From: Candidatus Zymogenaceae bacterium
GTDB taxonomy: Bacteria; Desulfobacterota; Zymogenia; Zymogenales; Zymogenaceae
Direction of reading: 5' to 3'
DNA length: 64,000 nt
Assembly: GCA_016931225.1 (NCBI GenBank)
Contig: JAFGFE010000026.1
Span: 109,317-173,316, forward strand
In this document: positions 53,746 through 62,310 of the stretch, piece after piece
How the letters are laid out: the number at the start of each line of letters is the position of its first letter
Position numbering within the stretch: position 1 is the stretch's first letter
The notes under the pieces: model-generated
Seen by the model: only the letters and a program-made list of their open reading frames with translations
Databases searched by the model: none
What the model was told of the DNA's origin: nothing
Program-made: the position numbers and the translations under genes

Positions 53746-55131
53746 TCACGCCGTACCGGCCTGGAAAACGACCTCCATCACCTCTCCCACGGACGAAATT
53801 CCCACACAGGCAATGTCCTTGCCGCCGGACGCCCCCGAGAGGGATGCCTTTGACATGACCACCCGCTTGAAACCGAGCTTCGCCGCCTCGGCGATTCTCG
53901 CCCTGCTCTGAGACACCCCCCGCACCTCGCCGGACAGACCGATTTCTCCGAACAGCACGGTGTCAGAAGGCATCGGTATGTTCAGGAAGCTGGAAATCAG
54001 TGTGGCGGCCAGGGCCAGGTCCGCCGCCGGCTCCGTCAGGCGCAGGCCGCCCACCACGTTGATGAAAATATCGTGCTGGGAAAGGCTCACCCCCGCCGTC
54101 CGCTCCAGCACCGCCGCAATAATGTGCACCCGGTTCTGGTCCATGCCCACCGTCACCCGCCGGGGCACGGCCAAGAGGCTTTTTACAACCAGGCTCTGCA
54201 CCTCCACCAGGAGGGTTCGTGTCCCCTCGAGGCTGGCCGTCACCGCCGAGCCCGGATCGGTGACGACCCGCTGGGACAGAAACAGCTCCGAGGGATTCGT
54301 CACCTCCAAGAGCCCCCGGTCGCCCATCTCGAAGACGCCGACCTCGAATGTGGGCCCGAACCTGTTTTTATGGGCCTTCAGGAGCCGATAGGGGCCGCCG
54401 CTGTCCCCCTCGAAATAGAGTACCGTATCGACCAGATGCTCCAGGACCTTGGGTCCGGCGATGGTCCCCTCTTTCGTGATGTGTCCCACCAGGATGACGG
54501 CCGTGTTTCGCTCTTTCGCCGTGGAGATGATCGCCGCCGATACCGCCCGGAGCTGACTGATGCTGCCGGGGGAGGCGTCGAGCTCCGGGAAGTGTGCCGT
54601 CTGGATGGAATCGAGGACGACAAAACGGGGGGAGAAGTCCTCAATAACGGAGAGGATTTCATCGGTGTTGGCCGAAAACAGCACCGGGAATGATGTGAGG
54701 TCGAGGCCCAGCCGCTCGCCCCGGAGCTTGAGCTGCGCCAGGGATTCTTCGCCGCTGACGTAGAGACAATCGACCCCGCTTTGTGAAACGTGAGACAGCG
54801 CCTGCATCAAGAGCGTGGTTTTTCCCACCCCCGGATCGCCTCCCACCAGCACGACGGATCCCTCCACCAGGCCGCCGCCGAGCACCCGATCCAGCTCGGA
54901 GATGCCCGTGGAGAGCCGTCGGGTTCCGACATCGACCGCATCGGACAGGAACAGCGGCGTCGGCGGTGCCTCGCGTTTGGACTCCGTCTTTCGCCCGGCC
55001 GCCCGGATCACCTCCTCGGAAAGGGTATTCCACCGGTCGCAGCCGGGGCACCTCCCCATCCACTGGGGGGACGTATGACCGCACTCGCTGCAGACGTATA
55101 CGACCCGGTCCTTCTTTTTCTTCTGGCTCAT
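53746..55131 (-). CDS. radA: DNA repair protein RadA
   Basis: RadA is a RecA-like ATPase that promotes branch migration in recombination. The 461-residue protein has the N-terminal C4 zinc finger (CSECGHTSPQWMGRCPGC), Walker A GGDPGVGKTT, the RadA-specific KNRFG motif (KAHKNRFGPTFEVG) and the C-terminal Lon-protease-like domain (VGGLRLTEPAADLALAATLISS, LFGEIGLSGEVRGV). Length is normal from ATG 55131, which has GAGG upstream; 63 upstream codons overlap the preceding gene and are discarded. It is the last gene of an operon with a propeller lipoprotein and a Ser/Thr kinase. Confidence 0.96.
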   Translation of the reverse strand: MSQKKKKDRVVYVCSECGHTSPQWMGRCPGCDRWNTLSEEVIRAAGRKTESKREAPPTPLFLSDAVDVGTRRLSTGISELDRVLGGGLVEGSVVLVGGDPGVGKTTLLMQALSHVSQSGVDCLYVSGEESLAQLKLRGERLGLDLTSFPVLFSANTDEILSVIEDFSPRFVVLDSIQTAHFPELDASPGSISQLRAVSAAIISTAKERNTAVILVGHITKEGTIAGPKVLEHLVDTVLYFEGDSGGPYRLLKAHKNRFGPTFEVGVFEMGDRGLLEVTNPSELFLSQRVVTDPGSAVTASLEGTRTLLVEVQSLVVKSLLAVPRRVTVGMDQNRVHIIAAVLERTAGVSLSQHDIFINVVGGLRLTEPAADLALAATLISSFLNIPMPSDTVLFGEIGLSGEVRGVSQSRARIAEAAKLGFKRVVMSKASLSGASGGKDIACVGISSVGEVMEVVFQAGTA

Positions 55132-55156
55132 GAAGTGTGCGCCTCTGTTTTGTTGA

Positions 55157-56254
55157 TCATCGACCGGGTATCGCAATGGCATAGAGGGATCCGTCCCTTC
55201 CGCTGAAGAAGAGGAGTTCCTCGGTGGCGGCGGGGGACGTATCGGGACGTGCATTTCCATGACAGCGCCAGAGCGCTTCTCCGGTGGCCGCATCCAGGGC
55301 AAAGATGCCGCCGCTTTCATCGATGATGTAAATCACGCCGTTTCGGACAAGCGGTGTCGTGTGGAACGAGGTGAAGAGACTCGTTTCCCAGAGGGGCTTT
55401 CCCCGGTCGAACCTGAGGGGGATGACGGTGCCGCCGGTGCATGCGATCAGCACGGCCGTTCCCCTTTCGGTCTCCATGACGACCGGGGCCGCCTCGATAC
55501 CGGAGGGCCCCCGGTAGGTCCACCTGACTGTTCCGCTCCCGGCGTCGAGCAGGGAGACCGTGCCGCTTTCGTCCGTGACGATCACCGCGCGGTTTTTTCC
55601 TATGGGTATCACGACGGGGGATGATACGACGCCCCCCGGGGCCTCGTATCGCCAGTATTCTTTCGCCGTTCCCGCGTCGATCGCCCTCACGGTGCCCGAT
55701 GCGTCGCCGACGAACACCACGCCGTAGCTCACCACAGGCGCCGCCCGCACGGCGCCGTCCACATTGGTGCGCCAAATCTCCACGCCGGTTTCACCGTCCA
55801 GGGCGTAGAGCCAACCGTCCGCGTCCCCCAGGTAGACGGCGCCCCCCCATACCGTCGGCGTCGAGAGGGGCGAGGTCCCGGGGATCGTCCGCCAGAGGGC
55901 GGTCCCCTTCAGGGCGTCCACGGCGTAGACGTCGCCCGCGGCGGTGCCCACGAACACCGAATCCTGGCAGGGGGTCGGATCGCCGCCCGCGCCCCCTCCC
56001 AGAATGATCCGCCACAGCAGACCGCCGCCGGAGATGTTTACGGCGTGCACATCGCCGTCGGACCCGACAATATACACGACGTTTCCGACAACCACCGGAG
56101 ACGTCACGATATCCCCTCCCGTGCGATACCGCCACACGTACCCGATGCCCATCGACGTGTCGCCCGTCCCCTCAAGGCGGTGCGCGCATGCCGGCAGGGT
56201 CATAACAAAAAAAACGGTCAGTACGGCACATATCCGTCGAGTGTTTTTTTTCAT
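55157..56254 (-). CDS. PQQ-type beta-propeller lipoprotein
   Basis: A 365-residue predicted lipoprotein with lipobox LPAC (Cys23), then a WD-like propeller of PQQ_2 repeats. Recurrent units are G-V-V-Y-I/F-V-G...G-x-V-x-A-I/V-D-A-x-x-G...W-R, for example SVFVGTAAGDVYAVDALKGTALWR and VFVGDASGTVRAIDAG. It resembles BamB in fold, with about seven or eight blades, but no PQQ-enzyme active site is visible. It lies between a membrane-anchored Ser/Thr kinase (64 bases upstream) and radA (25 bases downstream), so it could be an external partner of the kinase. Confidence 0.88.
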   Translation of the reverse strand: MKKNTRRICAVLTVFFVMTLPACAHRLEGTGDTSMGIGYVWRYRTGGDIVTSPVVVGNVVYIVGSDGDVHAVNISGGGLLWRIILGGGAGGDPTPCQDSVFVGTAAGDVYAVDALKGTALWRTIPGTSPLSTPTVWGGAVYLGDADGWLYALDGETGVEIWRTNVDGAVRAAPVVSYGVVFVGDASGTVRAIDAGTAKEYWRYEAPGGVVSSPVVIPIGKNRAVIVTDESGTVSLLDAGSGTVRWTYRGPSGIEAAPVVMETERGTAVLIACTGGTVIPLRFDRGKPLWETSLFTSFHTTPLVRNGVIYIIDESGGIFALDAATGEALWRCHGNARPDTSPAATEELLFFSGRDGSLYAIAIPGR

Positions 56255-56318
56255 ATCGAACGGCTCCCCTGAATGGTGTCCGGATTGGATGCTGTGAGAA
56301 CAACCGATACAGGCGGCG

Positions 56319-57494
56319 TCACCACGATTTGGCGAGAAAAATTCCCAGGATCACCAGCCCCGCCGCAATGAGTGTCGCAAGCAACACCGCCGTGATTATT
56401 CTCAACCGGGATATTCTCGTGATCCCGGGCGAATCCGCCGTATCCGACGGACGCCCGGACAAAACTCCTTCGACTCCTTCCGCAGGACGCGCAGATGAAG
56501 CAATATGTATATCCGTATCCGGTCCGCCAGATCCTCCCGTCTCCCGATCGATGAGCTCCAGCATATGCACCGCCGAGCGCAGGCGGCGTGAGCGATCATG
56601 GGCCATGGCGCGGTTCACAATCTCGATCTGCCCACGGGAGAGATCCATGCGGTGTGAGGTTATGGGATCCGGAGTTTTTCCCAGGATTCGAGCGGCCGTG
56701 GCCGCCGCGTCGTCCGTCGCCCGAAAGGGCGATACCCCGGTGAGCAGCTGATACAGGACCACCCCCAGGGAATAGACGTCCGTGCGCTCATCCAGGTCCA
56801 GCCCCCGAAGCTGCTCGGGGCTCATGTATTCGGGGGTACCTATAATCTCATCGTCCAGGGTTTTTGGATCTCCCGAGAGTGTAAGAGCGATGCCGAAATC
56901 GGTGATCAGTACCCTGCCCGTGCGGTCTATCATGATATTTCCCGGTTTGATGTCCCGGTGAATGACGCCGCCGGCGTGGACCCATGCCAGCCCCCGGGCG
57001 ACCGACGCCGCAATGGAAAACGCATTCATCACGGCCAGCGGGGCGCGCCTCGCCGAGACATCCTCCAGGCTCTCCCCGTCCACCAGATCCATGGCGATGT
57101 AGAAGGTATCCCGAAACGCGCCGTAATCGTGAATGGAGACGATGTTATGATGAGAGAGCCCCGCCAAGATCTTCGCCTCCCGGTCGAATCGCTCCTTAAA
57201 CGATTCGTCCCGAGCCAGTTTTCTGTGAAGGATCTTGACGGCCATGTCCACATTCAAGCGGAGGTGACGGGCGCGATAGACGACCCCCATCCCCCCCTCA
57301 CCGATCAGCTCGACGATACGGTATCGTCGGTCGAGTACCGCCCCGATGATCGGCCGGACGCCGATTTCCAGGCGCTCGCCGCATCGGGCGCAGAATTTAT
57401 CACGATGGCGGTTTTCATGACCGCACCGGGGACAGGGATTTGTCACGGGATAGTTGCCTCGGGCGTGTTCTGTGACGATTACTGTACACCTCAT
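56319..57494 (-). CDS. membrane-anchored Ser/Thr protein kinase with zinc ribbon
   Basis: A 391-residue Hanks-type (PknB-like) kinase. An N-terminal zinc ribbon (Cys21, Cys24, Cys35, Cys38) precedes the kinase domain. The glycine loop is GEGGMGVVY (66-73), the ATP lysine K88, the catalytic loop HRDIKPGN (Asp181) and DFG 199-201, followed by GTPEYMSPEQ, so it should be active. A linker of about 70 residues leads to a C-terminal membrane segment (about 366-388) with only a few residues beyond it, so there is no extracellular sensor domain. The ATG at 57494 is chosen; exact start uncertain. The propeller lipoprotein gene follows in the operon. Confidence 0.92.
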   Translation of the reverse strand: MRCTVIVTEHARGNYPVTNPCPRCGHENRHRDKFCARCGERLEIGVRPIIGAVLDRRYRIVELIGEGGMGVVYRARHLRLNVDMAVKILHRKLARDESFKERFDREAKILAGLSHHNIVSIHDYGAFRDTFYIAMDLVDGESLEDVSARRAPLAVMNAFSIAASVARGLAWVHAGGVIHRDIKPGNIMIDRTGRVLITDFGIALTLSGDPKTLDDEIIGTPEYMSPEQLRGLDLDERTDVYSLGVVLYQLLTGVSPFRATDDAAATAARILGKTPDPITSHRMDLSRGQIEIVNRAMAHDRSRRLRSAVHMLELIDRETGGSGGPDTDIHIASSARPAEGVEGVLSGRPSDTADSPGITRISRLRIITAVLLATLIAAGLVILGIFLAKSW

Positions 57495-57632
57495 GCGTGC
57501 GGGAGTCAAGGGGCTGAGGGGGACGTTTCACCTCTCGAATTTGGACCGAATGCGGGATGGCTCATCCGTTATTTTGTCTTGTTCCCGTCGTGAATTTGTG
57601 ATAGACAGAGAAAATATTTTCAAGGAACGGAT

Positions 57633-58436
57633 ATGGATTACAGAGAAGCCAGGAGGTTCAGCGATCGGCACGGCGTGCATGTGGGTCCCTATTACGACGG
57701 TCGTTTCAAGCCCTCCCTGGAGTTTGCGTTCGCCTTTTTTCTCAAGGTTCCGGTCAGGCTCGTCCGGTGGTTTTTCAGGACGTGCCGAGTCGGGTATATC
57801 GGAAAGGATGTGGAGGAACGTCTCGCAAAGGACTCCGGGATCGTCTTCTCCTACTGGCATCGATACGCGCAGTTTTATTATTTCTACGCCGAGAATCGGC
57901 ACCATGCCATGATGATCAGCCACAAGGACGGGGGGGAGCTGGGCGCACGGTGCATGGACGAGGTGGGAGTGGTGGCGGTTCGCGGTGCGCCGAAGAAAAT
58001 CAGCAAATCCTCGGGCCGCATCAAGAACAAACAGGGCATGGAAGCCCTGGCGACCCTCCAGGATATGATTCAGGAGGGGAAATTTCACACCGGCCTGACG
58101 GTGGACGGACCGTCGGGACCGGAGCTGAAGATGAGACCCGGGGCGATCGCCCTGGCCCGGGATACCGGCGCCCCCATACTGGTCATGACGATGGCCGCCA
58201 GGCCGAAATTCCGCCTCCCCACCTGGGACCGCATGTGGATCACCGCACCCTTTTCGAAGGTGCTGTTTATCTTTTCCGGGCCGTTTTACGTGCCCGCCGA
58301 TGCCGACGAAGAACAGATGGACAGAAGCCGTCGGGAGGTTGAGGCGCACATGGTGGAGATGGCCCACAAGGCGGATCGGTACTGGAAGGATGCGTCGGTT
58401 CGGGATTCCCTGCCCCCGCCGATTTGGAGCCGATAA
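57633..58436 (+). CDS. DUF374 lysophospholipid acyltransferase-like protein (copy 1)
   Basis: A 267-residue acyltransferase-fold protein of the DUF374 group, usually annotated as a lysophospholipid acyltransferase. An N-terminal amphipathic/hydrophobic stretch (about 28-50) would bind the membrane. The diagnostic segments are FSYWHRYAQFYYFYA, MMISHKDGGELGARCMDEVGV, VVAVRGAPKK and TGLTVDGPSGPELKMRPGAIALARDTGAPI. The His/Asp of the standard HX4D motif are not obvious. It starts 138 bases from the divergent kinase gene. A close paralogue follows; the pair shares nearly every motif, indicating tandem duplication. Confidence 0.85.
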   Translation: MDYREARRFSDRHGVHVGPYYDGRFKPSLEFAFAFFLKVPVRLVRWFFRTCRVGYIGKDVEERLAKDSGIVFSYWHRYAQFYYFYAENRHHAMMISHKDGGELGARCMDEVGVVAVRGAPKKISKSSGRIKNKQGMEALATLQDMIQEGKFHTGLTVDGPSGPELKMRPGAIALARDTGAPILVMTMAARPKFRLPTWDRMWITAPFSKVLFIFSGPFYVPADADEEQMDRSRREVEAHMVEMAHKADRYWKDASVRDSLPPPIWSR

Positions 58437-58650
58437 CGCCGTCCGGGCCGCCGGCGGCGGGAACGACCGCGGCCCGTGCAACATTGGCAAAGCCGCGGCG
58501 CCGTTCACACAGGCAAAAAAGGGACGTGTCATCGGGAGCTTCCCGATGAGCCGCCGTGAGTCGGCCTCGTCAATTCCTTGCGGATCCCTGAATCTTCCCT
58601 TTTTTTATTTTTGAAGCCAATACGTCATAACGGCGTATATCGACTTGAAC

Positions 58651-59484
58651 ATGGATACGAAAAATTTCATCGACCGTTGGAATATAAAGAACCCCGAACG
58701 ATACGGCGTGCATTTCGGCCCGTACGAAAACGGCCGTTTCAAGAAAACCCGTCTGGTGTCCTTCTGGCTCATGGTACACGTTGTCATGAGGGTGGTCACC
58801 TGTTTTTATCGATCCTCCCGGGTGAACATCGTGGGAGGTGAGCTGGAATCTCGTCTCATGGCCGAGCACAAAGGCGTTCTCTACGCCCACTGGCACCGCT
58901 ACGCCCAGTATTATTTTTTCTACGCCGCGGGAAAAAGACACGTGATCATGAGCAGCCACAAGGACAGCGGAGAGGTGGGGGCGCGCACCATGGCCCATGT
59001 GGGGATCCTGACCGTCCGGGGATCGTCCAGGAAGAAAAAGAGCGACGGCCGGATCAAGGAAAAGGGGGGAAGAGACGCCCTGTCCGCCATGGTCGACCTG
59101 ATTCGAAACGAGGGGTTCTCTGCGGGTCTGACGGTGGACGGCCCGTCGGGGCCGGAGCTTCGTCTGAAACCGGGGATCGTGCGCCTCGCCAGAGAGACCG
59201 GGGCGCCGATCCTTGTGCTGACGGCCGCCTCCAGGCCGAAGTTCCGCCTTCCCACCTGGGACCGCATGTGGATGCCCGCGCCGTTTTCCCGAATACATTT
59301 TTTCCTATCGGGACCCTTTTTCGTCCCCCCCGACGCCGACGACGACGAGATGGAGCGGATACGAAGCATTATCGAGGAGCACATGCGAAAGCGGGCGGAA
59401 TGCGCCCGGCTCTACTTTTCCGATTCCCACGCCAGAGTTGCGCTTTCCTCCGTCCCGAAAACCTCGGAGAAACAGACGATATAA
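58651..59484 (+). CDS. DUF374 lysophospholipid acyltransferase-like protein (copy 2)
   Basis: A 277-residue paralogue of the preceding gene, alignable throughout: RYGVHFGPYENGRFK, YAHWHRYAQYYFFYAAGKRH, MSSHKDSGEVGARTMAHVGI, VRGSSRKKK, LTVDGPSGPELRLKPGIVRLARETGAPI and RPKFRLPTWDRMWMPAPFS. The insertion EKGGRDALSAMV and a divergent C-terminal tail distinguish it. It starts 214 bases after copy 1; I use ATG 58651, although no clear ribosome site is visible. The two proteins may have different acyl-chain or acceptor preference, which sequence does not show. Confidence 0.85.
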   Translation: MDTKNFIDRWNIKNPERYGVHFGPYENGRFKKTRLVSFWLMVHVVMRVVTCFYRSSRVNIVGGELESRLMAEHKGVLYAHWHRYAQYYFFYAAGKRHVIMSSHKDSGEVGARTMAHVGILTVRGSSRKKKSDGRIKEKGGRDALSAMVDLIRNEGFSAGLTVDGPSGPELRLKPGIVRLARETGAPILVLTAASRPKFRLPTWDRMWMPAPFSRIHFFLSGPFFVPPDADDDEMERIRSIIEEHMRKRAECARLYFSDSHARVALSSVPKTSEKQTI

Positions 59485-59827
59485 CACGATCGCCCGGACG
59501 GTTCTAAAACAGTTGACAAGCGGGCGCATGATGGGATACAAATACTGGGGGGTGGGGAATGGAGGGGGGGATGAGTATTGTGTGTGAATCGTCATCGACC
59601 GGAACCGCAGAGATGATCGGTCCCGGAGGATTTCATCGGCCCGCCGATCCCCGGACGGGAGGAGCAATTATCCACCGCCATAATAGCAGCCGGCTTTGCC
59701 GGCCTCCGGCCCTCGGACGGGGAGGGTCGTTCATCCGCTCATCACCCCTTACAATCACTATACACCAGCTGTCATGGGTCCCGGCTCCCGACCGGATTAC
59801 GACATGTTTCTCTCTGAAGGAAACGGT
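59485..59827. other. intergenic region with promoter and G-rich patch
   Basis: No gene is supported in these 343 bases. A promoter lies at 59513 and a G-rich patch (GGGGGG, GGGG, GGGGGGG) at about 59545-59572. The open frame into the dehydrogenase gene from 59696 is not needed for the family. Confidence 0.5.
59513..59542 (+). promoter_or_regulatory. possible promoter for the dehydrogenase pair
   Basis: A perfect TTGACA (59513-59518) is followed after 18 bases by TACAAA (59537-59542). It lies about 285 bases upstream of the dehydrogenase start, leaving a long leader. Confidence 0.4.
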
Positions 59828-61051
59828 ATGAAGGCGATTGTATATGATTTTTCACTTTTTAAATTTCTGGCCTTGACCGTCGGCGGCAGACTCTCAAAGA
59901 GAGTTTTCTGGAGCCCCCTCTCTCCCGTATCATTGAAAAACATTCCGGAACCGACACTCCCCAACGAGGACTGGGTGATCGTCAAGACGGTGATGAGCGG
60001 CTTCTGTGCGTCGGACATGAGCGCCATCATGATGGCCGACAGCCCCACCATGACACCCTTTGCGTCGTTCCCCTTCGTCCTGGGCCACGAGAATGTCGGC
60101 GTCATCTCCCAGGTGGGCGAGAACGTGTCCGGATTTTCAATCGGCGACCGCGTGGCGGTCAACCCGGGTCTCTCCTGCGAGGCGAGGGGGATGACGGAAA
60201 TGTGCCCCACCTGCCGCCGGGGTGACAGTTCTGCGTGTGAGAACATGGCCGAGGGCGTGGTGGCGAAGGGTGTGAACACCGGCTATTCCACCGAGACCGG
60301 CGGCGGCTGGAGTCCCTATTTTAGGGCGCATGCCTCCCAGCTTTTCAAGCTCGACGGTGTCAGCGATGAAGAGGGGGTCATGCTCGACCCGTTCTGCTCG
60401 TCTCTCCATCCGGTCATGCAGCACTTTCCCGAAGACGACGACACGGTGCTGATTATCGGTGCGGGGCCCCTGGGGCTCTCGGCGGTGCAGGCGCTGAGGG
60501 GGCTGGGTTCAACATCGCGCATCATCGTGATGGAGAAATCCCCCCCGGCGGCCCGGCGGGCTATGGATGCCGGCGCCGATCGGGTGATCACTTCGGAAGA
60601 GGGGGGCCGGACGGTGTACGACATCATCGGCGAAATCACCAATGCGAAGGTATACAAGCCCATCATGGGCGACAAAATACTCATGGGCGGCGTGAACATC
60701 GTGTACGATACCGTGGGCCACGCGAAGACGATGGGGATGTCGCTGAGGCTCCTTGCCACCGGCGGGGTGTATGTGTGCATCGGGCTTGCCGCCGTGGAAA
60801 AGCTGGACCTGACCCCCCTGTGGCTCAAGAAGCTGACCATCGCCGGATCCCTGGGGTACGGAATTGAGACGTACAACGGAAAAGAGGCCAAGACGTGGGA
60901 TGTGGCCCTCGATCTCGTTAGAAACCGGAAGGTCGATCTGGGCCGATACGTCACCCATCGTTTCAGACTGGATGAATATAAAGAGGCCATCAGGGTAAAC
61001 GCGTTCAAGGAAAGATATAAAGCCGTCAAAACGGTCTTTGTCTTTGATTGA
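59828..61051 (+). CDS. zinc-dependent alcohol dehydrogenase (MDR family)
   Basis: A 407-residue medium-chain dehydrogenase. Catalytic zinc ligand positions are seen in SGFCASDM and LGHENVG. The structural zinc loop is altered but Cys-rich (SCEARGMTEMCPTCRRGDSSACEN). The Rossmann motif is IIGAGPLGLSAVQAL, preceded by a proline-free linker, and a second Gly-rich strand is VNIVYDTVGHAKTMG. At about 407 residues it is longer than typical (340-380), with extra sequence at the N-terminus (DFSLFKFLALTVGGRLSKRVFW) and around the GEITNAKVYKPIMGDK insertion. The saccharopine-dehydrogenase-like gene starts 34 bases later, so the two probably act in one pathway. Confidence 0.88.
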   Translation: MKAIVYDFSLFKFLALTVGGRLSKRVFWSPLSPVSLKNIPEPTLPNEDWVIVKTVMSGFCASDMSAIMMADSPTMTPFASFPFVLGHENVGVISQVGENVSGFSIGDRVAVNPGLSCEARGMTEMCPTCRRGDSSACENMAEGVVAKGVNTGYSTETGGGWSPYFRAHASQLFKLDGVSDEEGVMLDPFCSSLHPVMQHFPEDDDTVLIIGAGPLGLSAVQALRGLGSTSRIIVMEKSPPAARRAMDAGADRVITSEEGGRTVYDIIGEITNAKVYKPIMGDKILMGGVNIVYDTVGHAKTMGMSLRLLATGGVYVCIGLAAVEKLDLTPLWLKKLTIAGSLGYGIETYNGKEAKTWDVALDLVRNRKVDLGRYVTHRFRLDEYKEAIRVNAFKERYKAVKTVFVFD

Positions 61052-61085
61052 GCATCTCTCACACCACACAATAAGGGAGTACGTC

Positions 61086-62189
61086 ATGAAGGTGTTGTTT
61101 TTAGGCGGAGCGGGGGATATGGCCGCCACGATGATCGAGCTGATGAAATCGGAGAAAGCCCTCAAAAAAGTGACCATCGCGGATATCGACCTTGACAAGG
61201 CGACCGAAAAGGCGAAGGAGGCGGGCCCGCTGTTTGACGCCGTCCGGGTCGACTCCAACGACCGGAAGGGGCTCCTCGACGTCATGGGCCGGGGATACGA
61301 TGTGGTCATCAACTACGCCGGGCCGTTTTATCGCTTCGAGCGCCCTGTGGCCGACGCCGCCATAGACGCGGGCGTCCACTACATCTCCATCGCCGACGAT
61401 TATGACGCGTACCTGGAGGTGGAGAAGCTGGAGGACAAGGCAAAGCAAAAGAACATCAAGGTTCTCACCGGATTCGGCAACTCTCCGGGCCTCACCCAGA
61501 TGCTCGCGAAAAAGGGGAGCCTCACCATGAAGTCTCCGAAGGGCGTCTCCGTGAACTGGGCCGCGGGAGCCAACGAGGCGGTGGGTCCCGCGAATCTCCT
61601 TCACCTGTTTCATCTGTTGAGCGGAAAGACCCTCCAATGGCGAAACGGGAAGGAAGAATACGTCCCCTGCGGCAAGGGAAAGAAGGTAGTGGAATTCCCG
61701 CCGCCCATCGGGAGACTGCCGGTCTTCTACACCGGCCATGCCGAGTCGGTCAGCCTTCCCCGGAACATCCCGGGACTCGACTATGCGAGCGTCCACGGCG
61801 GCGCCTCCCCGGTGTTCGATATCAAGGTTGTCAGGTTCCTGGCGGTGCTCGGTTTGACCAAGACCCATGCCCGGCGGGACAGGCTCTTTCGCATGGTCAA
61901 GCCGATCCTGCCGCTCTTTCAGAGCGAGAAGGCCCCGGACAAGTCCGTGGGGGTTGTGGAGGTATGGGGGAATGACGATGGTAAGGAAAAGCGGGTGCAC
62001 TACACCTATGTGGGACACATCGCCTTCATCACCTCGGCGCCATGCCTCCAGGCGGCCGTGTGGCTCTGCGGGGGGAAATTCGATCATCTCTCCGGCGGCG
62101 TGTACGCCCCGGAACGGCTGCTTGCCGATCCCGAAGAATTTTTACAGGGATTAAGGGATCGGGGCGTCGAAATGACATATTATGAATAA
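61086..62189 (+). CDS. saccharopine dehydrogenase-like oxidoreductase
   Basis: A 367-residue protein with a Rossmann fold of the saccharopine dehydrogenase NADP-binding family. It starts MKVLFLGGAGDMAATMIELM and continues KVTIADIDLDKATEKAKEAG, DVVINYAGPFYRFERPVADAAIDAGVHYISIADD and KVLTGFGNSPGLTQMLA, which follow the family closely. The C-terminal half is less typical. Members act on diverse substrates, not only lysine catabolites, and the pairing with a zinc alcohol dehydrogenase suggests a two-step redox conversion. AAGGGAG precedes the ATG. An AT-rich spacer with a promoter follows. Confidence 0.87.
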   Translation: MKVLFLGGAGDMAATMIELMKSEKALKKVTIADIDLDKATEKAKEAGPLFDAVRVDSNDRKGLLDVMGRGYDVVINYAGPFYRFERPVADAAIDAGVHYISIADDYDAYLEVEKLEDKAKQKNIKVLTGFGNSPGLTQMLAKKGSLTMKSPKGVSVNWAAGANEAVGPANLLHLFHLLSGKTLQWRNGKEEYVPCGKGKKVVEFPPPIGRLPVFYTGHAESVSLPRNIPGLDYASVHGGASPVFDIKVVRFLAVLGLTKTHARRDRLFRMVKPILPLFQSEKAPDKSVGVVEVWGNDDGKEKRVHYTYVGHIAFITSAPCLQAAVWLCGGKFDHLSGGVYAPERLLADPEEFLQGLRDRGVEMTYYE

Positions 62190-62216
62190 TTCTTTCGGTC
62201 AATGAGTAAAAAAAAG

Positions 62217-62244
62217 TTGCATTATAAAGCAGATGCGATATATA
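62217..62244 (+). promoter_or_regulatory. promoter for the CheB-like cluster
   Basis: TTGCAT (62217-62222) and TATATA (62239-62244) are 16 bases apart in an AT-rich spacer, 67 bases before the start codon at 62311. Confidence 0.5.
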
Positions 62245-62310
62245 TGAAAGAGAAGAGGTTATAAGGATACAAGACGAACACGCGTTTTCGATCGTGGACT
62301 GTGAGTACAC

